Source: Alphaproteobacteria bacterium HGW-Alphaproteobacteria-13 (GTDB lineage: Bacteria > Pseudomonadota > Alphaproteobacteria > Sphingomonadales > Sphingomonadaceae). Taken from it: a DNA stretch of 5,338 nucleotides. The notes beneath the pieces are model-generated. The model searched no databases. It saw nothing but the letters and a program-made list of their open reading frames with translations, and had not been told where the DNA came from. Location of the stretch: positions 1-5,338 of the forward strand of contig PHEM01000230.1 in assembly GCA_002842935.1 (NCBI GenBank), in the 5' to 3' direction. The position numbers were made by a program, and so were the translations under genes. Shown piece after piece: positions 1 through 4,291 of the stretch. Position 1 is the stretch's first letter, and every line of letters begins with the position of its first letter.

Positions 1-85
1 ATCCAGCCTGCAACCTATCCGCCTCGCCCAACACCATAGCAAACACCACGACGCCGAGCACCAAGGCCGATCACCAGTCATTCAT
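1..85 (-). other. possible left-edge hydrophobic reading frame with in-frame TGA (partial)
   Basis: On the minus strand an AAGGAG sequence (94-99) stands 5 bases before an ATG at 85-83, a good start signal. The frame reads MNDW and then meets TGA at 73-71. Past the stop the same frame stays open to the window edge and encodes SALVLGVVVFAMVLGEADRL, a plausible membrane span. It could be a small membrane protein broken by a nonsense change, a gene starting at an internal TTG or GTG, or chance. I do not recognise it, and most of it lies outside the window. Confidence 0.22.
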
Positions 86-327
86 GCCATCTCCTTGTTG
101 CCGAAATTGGCGAGGCCAAGGGGGAGGGCTGCGCGAGGTCGGGTCAGGGACCGCGAAGCGGCCGCATTAGCGGGAAGTGGGGGAGCCGATTTGCGCAGCA
201 AATTGGAGGAACCGCTTATCCTTGAAGCGGCCTCGCGCGGCCCTCATGATAGGACGACACAGACGGGGGGATTTAACAAACCAACGCCTGCCCGAAGGGC
301 AGACCGCTAGCCTCAAGGAGACAAGCT
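86..327. other. non-coding stretch with short hairpins
   Basis: No reading frame here has a convincing start signal. Three short inverted repeats are visible: ATTTGC/GCAAAT with a 3-base loop at 189-203, CCGCTT/AAGCGG with a 7-base loop at 212-230, and CTGCCC/GGGCAG with a GAA loop at 288-302. The last falls in the leader of the small gene that begins at 328. A purine- and G-rich tract covers about 119-190. I see no iterons, tRNA or obvious transfer origin. Confidence 0.4.
222..250 (+). promoter_or_regulatory. candidate sigma-70 promoter for the small gene at 328
   Basis: TTGAAG (222-227) and CATGAT (245-250) are separated by 17 bases. Each matches the -35 or -10 consensus at four of six positions. 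It would give a leader of about 70 bases ending at the AAGGAG site of the small gene. The -35 box overlaps the right arm of the 212-230 hairpin. The match is modest and could be chance. Confidence 0.3.
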
Positions 328-480
328 ATGGACAACGTTGCTGATAACGCCGCTGCCGTTGCAGCGATGGCTGATGCCGAGTTGGTCGCACGATGGGACC
401 AAGTGCAAGACCCGGAAAATCTCACGGCGCTTGAACAGGCGGTCATCGATGAAATGGAGCGGCGAGAAGTTGATTTCTAG
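328..480 (+). CDS. small acidic protein of unknown function (50 aa)
   Basis: The ATG at 328 follows AAGGAG (315-320) with a 7-base spacer, the best start signal on the plus strand in this window. The 50-residue product begins MDNVADNAAAVAAMADAELV, has RWDQVQDPENLTALEQAVID in the middle and ends ERREVDF. It is acidic, alanine-rich at the N-terminus and probably all helical, with no signal peptide, membrane span or cysteine. The pattern of a DAELVARW helix, a proline-containing turn and a second acidic helix ending in ERR recalls short helical-hairpin proteins, but I cannot name a family. It stands alone on the plus strand and converges with umuC, leaving 58 bases between the stops. A longer open frame that overlaps it from 338 lacks a ribosome binding site. 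Confidence 0.65.
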   Translation: MDNVADNAAAVAAMADAELVARWDQVQDPENLTALEQAVIDEMERREVDF

Positions 481-538
481 TCAAGGTTCCCATCGCCTAA
501 GACCTCATTTGCAGGGGCATAGTTGAGGCTCTTTCACG

Positions 539-1801
539 TCAGCGCGCGACCGGAATGTCTTTGAAACGGGTCGTCCACGCTGGGCTTTTCCGGCTGCGCT
601 TGGTGTCGAAGGCCTTAGGGCCGTGGCCCTGCGCAGCCAGCGTGATCGTATTGCGACCGAAGCGGCTGTTCAGGCCGTCCATCGCGGCCAGCAAGGCGGG
701 TGCACGTGGATCGGTCTCGACAAACAGATCCGCTTGACCCTCCCCTTGGAGGGTCAAATCCTCCAAGAGAACACCGCATTTGGTATAGACGCCCCCCGGC
801 TGAAACATCGCCTCGGTCATCTGGCCCACAATACGCAATATGACGCGCGGGTCGTTGGTCGGCGGCGAAAGCCGCGCCGATCGCGAGGCCGATGGCGGAT
901 TGGGGCGATAGCGCGAGCCATGAGCGAAGGCGAGTAGGCGGCTCGCTACGAGGCCCTGGGCGCGTATCTTCTCTGCGGCGCGAGCAGCGCGCCGCGCCAT
1001 GGCTTCGCGCAGTTCTTCCAGCGTCTTGACGGGCTCCCCGAATTGCCGCGTCACAGCGGTATTCTTCAACGTGTCGGGTTCAGGTTTGAAATTGAAGCAT
1101 TCGATTCCGTTTAGCTCTCGCACTAGGCGTTCCAACACGACCGTTCCCACGTCGCGCGCGACCGCTGGCGCCATCGCAGCCAGGTCGGCAGTTGTGCGTA
1201 TGCCAAGGGGGCGCAAGCGCGCTTCCAGCGCGCCGCCAATGCCCCAAACCTCGCCAACGGGCCACTTCTCGAAGAGGCGGCGGCGCAGCTCTGTATCGTG
1301 AAGATCGACCACGCCGCCCCAAACCTTCTCTGTCGCTTTGGCCAGCGCGTTGGCGACCTTCGATAGTGTGCGCGTAGGACCAAGGCCAATCCGGGTCGGC
1401 AATCCGACTTGACGTAAAATATCCTCGCGCAACTGGTGGGCAGCCTCAACGTCGCCAAGGCCATTCGGCAAAGGCGGCGCACGGTAAAAACTCTCATCAA
1501 TCGAGTAAATTTCAACCATGTCGGAATGCTCGGCAATGACGGCGTTGAAGCGTCGATTCAGGTCCGCATATAGTTCATAATTACTCGATCTAAGCTGAAT
1601 ACCATGCCGCTGGATGGTATCACGGATTTTGAAAACCGGCTCGCCCATACGGACGTGCAAAGCCTTTGCTTCCTCGCTGCGCGCAACCGCGCAACCGTCA
1701 TTGTTCGAGAGAACAATGACGGGAACGCCGCGCAGCGAAGGGTCAAACAGACGCTCGGCACTGACGTAGAAATTCTGCACATCCACGATGGAGTGTGTCA
1801 T
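539..1801 (-). CDS. umuC: UmuC, catalytic subunit of DNA polymerase V (Y-family)
   Basis: This Y-family translesion polymerase copies past DNA lesions together with processed UmuD and RecA. The start is the ATG at 1801, giving 420 residues against 422 in E. coli. The frame is open further upstream, but that part only overlaps umuD in another frame. Visible landmarks are the first metal ligand Asp7 in DVQNFYVS, with the presumed steric-gate Tyr12; LSNNDGCAVARS at 31-42; SSNYELYAD at 72-80; the catalytic pair Asp102-Glu103 in YSIDESF; the little-finger segment AARAAEKIRAQG (272-283); and a sliding-clamp motif QADLF at 356-360, where E. coli has QLNLF. The whole length looks intact. Only 10 bases separate it from the umuD stop, and the nearby GCAGGA lies very close to the ATG, so translational coupling to umuD is likely. 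Confidence 0.95.
   Translation of the reverse strand: MTHSIVDVQNFYVSAERLFDPSLRGVPVIVLSNNDGCAVARSEEAKALHVRMGEPVFKIRDTIQRHGIQLRSSNYELYADLNRRFNAVIAEHSDMVEIYSIDESFYRAPPLPNGLGDVEAAHQLREDILRQVGLPTRIGLGPTRTLSKVANALAKATEKVWGGVVDLHDTELRRRLFEKWPVGEVWGIGGALEARLRPLGIRTTADLAAMAPAVARDVGTVVLERLVRELNGIECFNFKPEPDTLKNTAVTRQFGEPVKTLEELREAMARRAARAAEKIRAQGLVASRLLAFAHGSRYRPNPPSASRSARLSPPTNDPRVILRIVGQMTEAMFQPGGVYTKCGVLLEDLTLQGEGQADLFVETDPRAPALLAAMDGLNSRFGRNTITLAAQGHGPKAFDTKRSRKSPAWTTRFKDIPVAR
1695..1722. repeat. 12-bp perfect inverted repeat inside umuC
   Basis: CCGTCATTGTTC (1695-1706) and GAACAATGACGG (1711-1722) are perfect reverse complements around a GAGA loop. The repeat arises where umuC encodes VIVLSNND: the codons for Val-Ile-Val are the reverse complements of those for Asn-Asn-Asp. 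In mRNA it would form a stable hairpin about 80 bases after the umuC start codon. It may be a by-product of a conserved protein motif or may affect translation. Confidence 0.75.
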
Positions 1802-1811
1802 GTCCTGCGAC

Positions 1812-2246
1812 CTAGCTGCGGAAATCTCGGACGCTGGATCGCACAACGCCCCATATCTCGACGCCTTCGGCGCTGCTCGGTTCATAGTGCAAGTGCCGGT
1901 TTCGGGCCTCCAACATCATGCCGCCCTGGCGTCGTGCGAGCTGTCGGCAGACAAAGCCGCCGTCCACTATGGCGATGACAATATGGCCTTCAACGGGCCG
2001 GGTGTCCCGGTCCACGACAACAACATCATCGTCATAGATTCCCGCCTCGATCATGCTGTTGCCACTGATCCGAAAAACAAAGCTGGCGGCTCTGTCGAGG
2101 CGTAGCAGCTCGATCAGGCAGATAGCGTCCTCTTGCCAGTCTTGGCTTGGAGACGGAAAACCGGCCCCCGCTACGCCGATGATGTGAGGGATAAGTCCCT
2201 CTGGCACCTCGGCAAGCGGGACCGGCTGCATCGGTGGCAGCAACAT
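1812..2246 (-). CDS. umuD: UmuD, SOS mutagenesis protein (self-cleaving S24 family) with altered catalytic lysine
   Basis: UmuD is the accessory subunit of polymerase V. RecA-stimulated self-cleavage removes its N-terminal arm and activates mutagenesis. I place the start at the ATG at 2246, giving 144 aa (E. coli 139), because AAGAAGGGA stands about 6 bases before it. An ATG 18 bases further up has only an AAGG touching it. The cleavage site AGA-GFPSP aligns with the E. coli Cys24-Gly25 site, so the cut would fall at Ala28-Gly29. The nucleophile is Ser64 in SGNSMIEAGI. The catalytic lysine (E. coli Lys97 in FTVKKL) aligns with Arg101 in FVCRQL, codon CGA at 1946-1944. The C-terminal beta region ending in WGVVRSSV is complete. 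It is first in the operon with umuC, under the LexA box at 2283-2297. The family is certain; protease activity is doubtful. Confidence 0.9.
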   Translation of the reverse strand: MLLPPMQPVPLAEVPEGLIPHIIGVAGAGFPSPSQDWQEDAICLIELLRLDRAASFVFRISGNSMIEAGIYDDDVVVVDRDTRPVEGHIVIAIVDGGFVCRQLARRQGGMMLEARNRHLHYEPSSAEGVEIWGVVRSSVRDFRS

Positions 2247-2282
2247 GATGATTCCCTTCTTCATGCCTTGTAACGCACAAGG

Positions 2283-2297
2283 GAACAGAATGGGAAC
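2283..2297 (-). promoter_or_regulatory. LexA operator (SOS box) of umuDC
   Basis: On the minus strand the sequence is GTTCCCATTCTGTTC, an exact match to the alphaproteobacterial LexA box GTTC-N7-GTTC. It ends 36 bases before the umuD start. A -35-like TTGCAA lies just upstream at 2308-2313. No good -10 box is evident, but any at the usual spacing would overlap the operator, so bound LexA would block transcription. This predicts induction of umuDC by DNA damage. Confidence 0.87.
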
Positions 2298-2349
2298 ATT
2301 CTTTGAGTTGCAATTTTCACAGGCCTCCCACGCCTAGAGAAGCTGGTTA

Positions 2350-2378
2350 TTGGATTGGCAAGGGATAAGGGCTATATA
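2350..2378 (+). promoter_or_regulatory. candidate plus-strand promoter facing the hairpin region
   Basis: TTGGAT (2350-2355) and TATATA (2373-2378) are 17 bases apart. Transcription would begin near 2385 and run into the hairpins at 2418-2487, antisense to the 3' end of a transcript carrying the small membrane peptide. No plus-strand gene follows, so if real it would drive an RNA. The -35 box matches at three of six positions and the -10 box at four of six. This is AT-rich DNA within a GC-rich window, so chance matches are possible. Confidence 0.35.
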
Positions 2379-2417
2379 GGCAATGCTTCGTGTGCTGATT
2401 CATTTCACGCACCTACC

Positions 2418-2449
2418 TGAACCCGCCGTGCTGTCACACGGCGGGTTCA
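2418..2449. terminator. 13-bp perfect hairpin, probable bidirectional terminator
   Basis: TGAACCCGCCGTG (2418-2430) pairs perfectly with CACGGCGGGTTCA (2437-2449) around a 6-base loop, CTGTCA. It is GC-rich and very stable, and lies where minus-strand transcription of the peptide would end. No clear U-run follows on either strand: the plus strand continues with AACATTTAG. Termination is therefore likely but not certain, and an RNA-stabilising 3' structure is the alternative. Confidence 0.6.
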
Positions 2450-2457
2450 AACATTTA

Positions 2458-2487
2458 GGGCGGGCGGCCCTGTCAGACCACCCGCCC
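2458..2487. terminator. second GC-rich hairpin beside the membrane-peptide stop codon
   Basis: GGGCGGG (2458-2464) pairs with CCCGCCC (2481-2487), continuing past one C/A mismatch to GG/CC. The 10-base loop, CCCTGTCAGA, again contains CTGTCA. On the minus strand it begins 7 bases after the TGA of the 29-residue peptide. It lacks a U-run. With the neighbouring hairpin it forms a tandem terminator-like pair. Confidence 0.5.
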
Positions 2488-2494
2488 CGCTGCG

Positions 2495-2584
2495 TCAGCC
2501 CTTATCGGACTTCCCCAGCTTCACAATTGCGACCACGAGCGCGACGGCTGCGATCGTCAATTGAGCTGCTTCATATGCTGTCAA
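2495..2584 (-). CDS. 29-aa single-span membrane peptide, holin-like toxin candidate
   Basis: The frame starts at TTG (2584-2582), 9 bases after AGGAGG in a 12-base perfect Shine-Dalgarno match, and ends at TGA (2497-2495). The peptide begins MTAYEAAQL, has a hydrophobic stretch at about residues 6-23 (AAQLTIAAVALVVAIVKL) and ends with a charged tail, GKSDKG. There is no signal peptidase site, so it would sit as a short helix in the inner membrane. The MTxYE start, single span and lysine-bearing tail match the plan of Firmicutes holin-like type I toxins (TxpA, BsrG and relatives). That similarity is from memory and needs a profile search. It lies 75 bases downstream of the 187-aa gene and is followed at once by two hairpins. 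The nearby ATGs give only very short frames. Risks are the TTG start and the very small size. Confidence 0.6.
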   Translation of the reverse strand: MTAYEAAQLTIAAVALVVAIVKLGKSDKG

Positions 2585-2589
2585 ATCAC

Positions 2590-2601
2590 ATCACCTCCTT
2601 T
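2590..2601 (-). promoter_or_regulatory. 12-base perfect Shine-Dalgarno sequence of the membrane peptide
   Basis: On the minus strand the sequence is AAAGGAGGTGAT, fully complementary to the 3' tail of 16S rRNA and much stronger than any other site in this window. It precedes the TTG start of the 29-residue peptide at a 9-base spacing from AGGAGG. Such long matches are typical of Firmicutes and unusual for a small alphaproteobacterial gene. It also decides the start, because the ATG inside the site is followed directly by a stop. Confidence 0.75.
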
Positions 2602-2652
2602 GAGCGAGAGGATTTGCGAAGGGCCGCTGTCACAGTCCCTCGCCCTCGCTCA
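2601..2652 (-). repeat. 8-bp stem abutting the strong ribosome binding site
   Basis: In a minus-strand RNA, TGAGCGAG (2652-2645) can pair with CTCGCTCA (2608-2601), enclosing a 36-base loop. The 3' arm includes the first A of the AAAGGAGG site. The structure could position or partly mask the ribosome binding site of the membrane peptide. The loop contains GACTGTGACAG, another copy of the TGACAG hexamer. Confidence 0.4.
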
Positions 2653-2659
2653 GTGAGGC

Positions 2660-3223
2660 CTATACAACGGATTGGCGAGAATGCGCGCGTGAAGCTCTGC
2701 CTTCAAAGCGAGCGATCATCTGCTCTGCTACGGAAGTAATTTCGGCGGGGTCGGCGGTTTCAGTGCAATCACTACCTACAACAGTGCCAAGCGTGCCACC
2801 GTCCAGTTGGACTACATGGACACGCCACACGTCGCGCCGGAGTTCGCATTGATCGGGAAGCGGCCTCTGCATGATCTCATGAAACACCAGGTCAACCCAT
2901 TGGCGCGCGTCCGGATCAGAAGACGCATCGGCGTAGTCGGCGCGGCTCGCCATGACGCTGTATCGGTCGCCTAACATGAATTGGCGTTCGCGCGCGCGCC
3001 GGTCCTGCTCGATCCGCGTCACGCGATCTTTTTCCGCCCGCTTCATGGCCTGTTTCATCCGAACATCGTCGGCGCTGCGCGTCAGCGCCGACATGATGTT
3101 GGGGACGCGCGCGGGCATGTAATGCCCCGCGCGCTCGGCCGCCTCGATCACAAATTGCAAATCGCTGATCTCTGTGGGGGAGAGGGTGACGCGAACGGCG
3201 CTCGCCGTGTTGCTGATTTTCAT
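2660..3223 (-). CDS. conserved-looking hypothetical protein (187 aa), last large gene of the orphan operon
   Basis: I do not recognise this protein. The ATG at 3223 is chosen because it overlaps the stop of the preceding 69-aa frame (ATGA) and has GGAG 8 bases upstream. The frame is open further up but without a better start. Residues 1-50 (MKISNTASAVRVTLSPTEIS onward, then AAERAGHYMPARVPNIMSAL) suggest a small folded domain. Residues 52-82 are a highly charged helix (KQAMKRAEKDRVTRIEQDRR), perhaps a coiled coil or nucleic-acid contact. A C-terminal part, about 105-175, contains WVDLVFHEIMQRPLP and WRVHVVQLDGGTLG, which look like helix and beta strands. There is no signal peptide or membrane span. 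It was translated in concert with the upstream genes. The IS element now separates it from most of the operon, so it may be silent or driven from the IS end. Confidence 0.75.
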   Translation of the reverse strand: MKISNTASAVRVTLSPTEISDLQFVIEAAERAGHYMPARVPNIMSALTRSADDVRMKQAMKRAEKDRVTRIEQDRRARERQFMLGDRYSVMASRADYADASSDPDARQWVDLVFHEIMQRPLPDQCELRRDVWRVHVVQLDGGTLGTVVGSDCTETADPAEITSVAEQMIARFEGRASRAHSRQSVV

Positions 3224-3410
3224 GGCTGCGGCTCCGGCTCTTCCTTCGCCTTGTAGGCGGCAAGGCCAATCCACGATCCGCTATCGCCGCGAAACTGGCG
3301 CACAACATCGCCACCGTCCCAATGACCGGTGAAGATGCCGCGCCGGTTGATGCCGCCGACGGGGCGCGTGCGCGCCGCCAGAAGGCGGGCGCGGCGCGTG
3401 TCTCGATCTA

Positions 3411-3426
3411 GCGCGTAGACTCATTA
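3411..3426 (+). repeat. terminal inverted repeat at the transposase 3' end
   Basis: The sequence GCGCGTAGACTCATTA, read inward, matches GGGCGTAAACTCATAA at the other end in 13 of 16 positions. The last three bases are also the TAA stop codon of the transposase. TA at 3409-3410 is the target duplication. Confidence 0.87.
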
Positions 3427-3855
3427 CGCCCCGCACCAGAGGCGTGTGCAGACGAGCTTGATGGCGGCGAGGTAGTTTTCAGGGCACTTGTCGTATCGCG
3501 TCGCGATGCCCCGGAATTGCTTGATCCGGTTGAAGAAGCGTTCGACCAGATTGCGCTGCTTGTAGAGCCACGGCGAGAAGCCGAAGCGCTTTTTGCGGTT
3601 GGAGCGGTTGGGAATGTTGGCCCAGATGTCCCGAGCCGCAGCCGCCTCGCGTATGGCATTGCTGTCGTAGCCCTTGTCACCCAGGAGAGTGGCGCCTTCT
3701 GGAATGTCTTCGATCAGGGCCTCTGCCTCGCAGGCATCGTGGACCTGCCCGCCGGTCAGTCGCAATCCGATAGGACGTCCGCGAGCATCGACAAGAGCGT
3801 GGAGTTTGCTGGTAAGACCGCCCCGGGAACGTCCCATGCCACGATCGCAGGATCC
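3424..3855 (-). CDS. IS5-family transposase, C-terminal part (orfB, made by -1 frameshift)
   Basis: This is the second part of the DDE transposase that cuts and joins the element's ends. The frame is open from just after the A4G6 run. After the shift it reads GSCDRG and then MGRSRGGLTSKLHALVDARG. An ATG at 3837 could serve as a separate start but has no good ribosome binding site. Counting from that ATG, the second catalytic Asp is residue 54 in LLGDKGYDS and the catalytic Glu is residue 99 in RNLVERFFNR, followed by the usual IKQFRGIATRYDK. The end is intact, with the stop inside the terminal repeat. The fusion with orfA would be about 253 residues, normal for this group. It is not likely to be active alone, because the first catalytic Asp is in orfA. 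Confidence 0.9.
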   Translation of the reverse strand, partial: GSCDRGMGRSRGGLTSKLHALVDARGRPIGLRLTGGQVHDACEAEALIEDIPEGATLLGDKGYDSNAIREAAAARDIWANIPNRSNRKKRFGFSPWLYKQRNLVERFFNRIKQFRGIATRYDKCPENYLAAIKLVCTRLWCGA

Positions 3856-4184
3856 CCCCTTTTAGCCGTCGCACCATGCTGGTGGACGCGAACACAGGTG
3901 GAATCAATCATGACCAGATCGCCATCGTAATCGGCCGAGACGGCTGACAGCAGCCGGTCCCAGACGCCCGCTTTGCGCCAGCGTACGAACCGGTTGTAGC
4001 ACGTTGTCGAGGGCCCATAGCGGTCCGGCACTTCAGCCCAGGTGGCGCCAGAGCGGAACCGCCACATGATCCCGTTGAGGACGCGGCGATCGTCTACTCG
4101 CGCCACGCCGCGCGGCTTGTTGGGAAGCAAGGGCTCTATGATTGCCCACTCTCGATCCGTCAGTTCGTAGCGTCGCCGTGCCAT
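3756..4184 (-). CDS. IS5-family transposase, N-terminal part (orfA)
   Basis: The start at 4184 has GGAGG with a spacer of about 6 bases. The frame stays open 45 bases further up, but without such a site. The first 80 residues (MARRRYELTDREWAIIEPLL onward, with GIMWRFRSGATWAEVPDRYG at about 38-57) are the N-terminal domain seen on many IS5-type transposases (DUF4096-like). The first catalytic Asp is residue 94 in VMIDSTCVRVHQHGA. After residue 110 (AKRG) the frame passes the A4G6 run and drifts into non-family sequence before stopping at 3756. Useful transposase therefore needs the -1 shift into orfB. The unshifted product, about 142 residues, could act as a regulator, but this is speculation. 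Confidence 0.9.
   Translation of the reverse strand: MARRRYELTDREWAIIEPLLPNKPRGVARVDDRRVLNGIMWRFRSGATWAEVPDRYGPSTTCYNRFVRWRKAGVWDRLLSAVSADYDGDLVMIDSTCVRVHQHGATAKRGDPAIVAWDVPGAVLPANSTLLSMLADVLSDCD
3854..3863 (-). other. candidate programmed -1 frameshift site (A4G6) of the transposase
   Basis: The minus strand reads AAAAGGGGGG. In the orfA frame the codons are AAA-AGG-GGG-GAT; slipping back one base on the G-run gives GGG-GGA and enters orfB. The orfB frame has a TAA at 3864-3862, directly before the run, so the shift has to occur here or a little later, before orfA stops. Catalytic residues lie on both sides and the family is known to use frameshifting. A simple deletion or insertion mutation is the alternative. 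Confidence 0.7.
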
Positions 4185-4242
4185 CCAACCCCTCCAATTC
4201 GTAGGGCTCTGAATCAGCAGACCGCTCAAACCTCAAGCTATT

Positions 4243-4258
4243 TTATGAGTTTACGCCC
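4243..4258 (-). repeat. terminal inverted repeat at the transposase 5' end
   Basis: Read inward on the minus strand it is GGGCGTAAACTCATAA, the partner of the repeat at 3411-3426. TA at 4259-4260 is the target duplication. The transposase start lies about 60 bases inward. Confidence 0.87.
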
Positions 4259-4291
4259 TAGGTGGCGCATGGGTTGCATGGTCAATCCTTC

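Larger units (their letters stand above)
2385..2487 (+). ncRNA. hypothetical antisense RNA opposite the membrane-peptide transcript
   Basis: This entry is inference. If the promoter at 2350-2378 is active, an RNA of about 65-105 bases would be made, consisting mostly of one or both hairpins. It would be fully complementary to the 3' untranslated part of the minus-strand peptide mRNA, which is how several type I antitoxins such as RatA and SR4 are placed relative to their toxins. Its hairpin loops carry CTGTCA, which is complementary to the TGACAG at the peptide's start codon. No expression evidence exists here. Confidence 0.22.
3411..4258 (-). mobile_element. IS5-family insertion sequence (IS427-like), 848 bp, complete
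   Basis: The ends are set by 16-bp imperfect inverted repeats at 3411-3426 and 4243-4258 (13 of 16 positions match), flanked on both sides by TA (3409-3410 and 4259-4260). IS5-family elements of the IS427 type make short TA-containing target duplications, carry a transposase split over two frames, and are about this size. All three catalytic acidic residues are present. The element lies within codon 7 of a 69-codon operon gene and in the same orientation as that operon. Clean ends and an intact target duplication suggest a fairly recent insertion. Confidence 0.92.
3220..4279 (-). pseudogene. 69-aa operon gene interrupted by the IS element at codon 7
   Basis: The two pieces are 4279-4259 (ATG and the first codons) and 3410-3220 (the rest). 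Joining them across the IS with one TA copy gives an uninterrupted 69-codon frame. It starts MQPMRHLDRDTRRARLLAAR, continues PVGGINRRGIFTGHWDGGDV and VRQFRGDSGSWIGLAAYKAK, and ends EEPEPQP. AGGAAGG stands about 7 bases before the ATG, the preceding gene stops 12 bases upstream, and the TGA overlaps the next ATG by 4 bases, so the reconstruction fits the operon well. The product is small and basic at the N-terminus, with an acidic proline-rich tail; I recognise no family. As it stands, translation from the ATG runs into the IS end and stops after 12 residues, so the gene is broken. Confidence 0.8.

Noticed and set aside
95..310. Plus-strand frame of 71 codons
   Set aside because: It has no start signal, low-complexity arginine/glycine content and no recognisable family.
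338..526. Plus-strand frame of 62 codons
   Set aside because: It overlaps the better-supported 50-aa gene, lacks a ribosome binding site and is arginine/serine-rich in the manner of an off-frame translation.
1703..1714. GTTC-N4-GAAC as a second SOS operator
   Set aside because: Spacing and orientation fit neither the alphaproteobacterial GTTC-N7-GTTC box nor the Firmicutes GAAC-N4-GTTC box, and it lies inside umuC where the protein motif explains it.
1802..1885. 28-codon upstream extension of umuC
   Set aside because: It overlaps the 3' end of umuD in another frame, has no family similarity, and the ATG at 1801 aligns with the known UmuC start.
2590..2601. Plus-strand ATCACCTCCTTT looks like the 3' end of 16S rRNA
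   Set aside because: Only the 12 bases match; the flanks are unlike 16S, and on the minus strand it is correctly placed as a ribosome binding site.
2383..2739. Plus-strand open frame of 118 codons
   Set aside because: It runs through both hairpins and opposite the membrane peptide and the end of the 187-aa gene, has no ribosome binding site, and its composition is unlike a protein.
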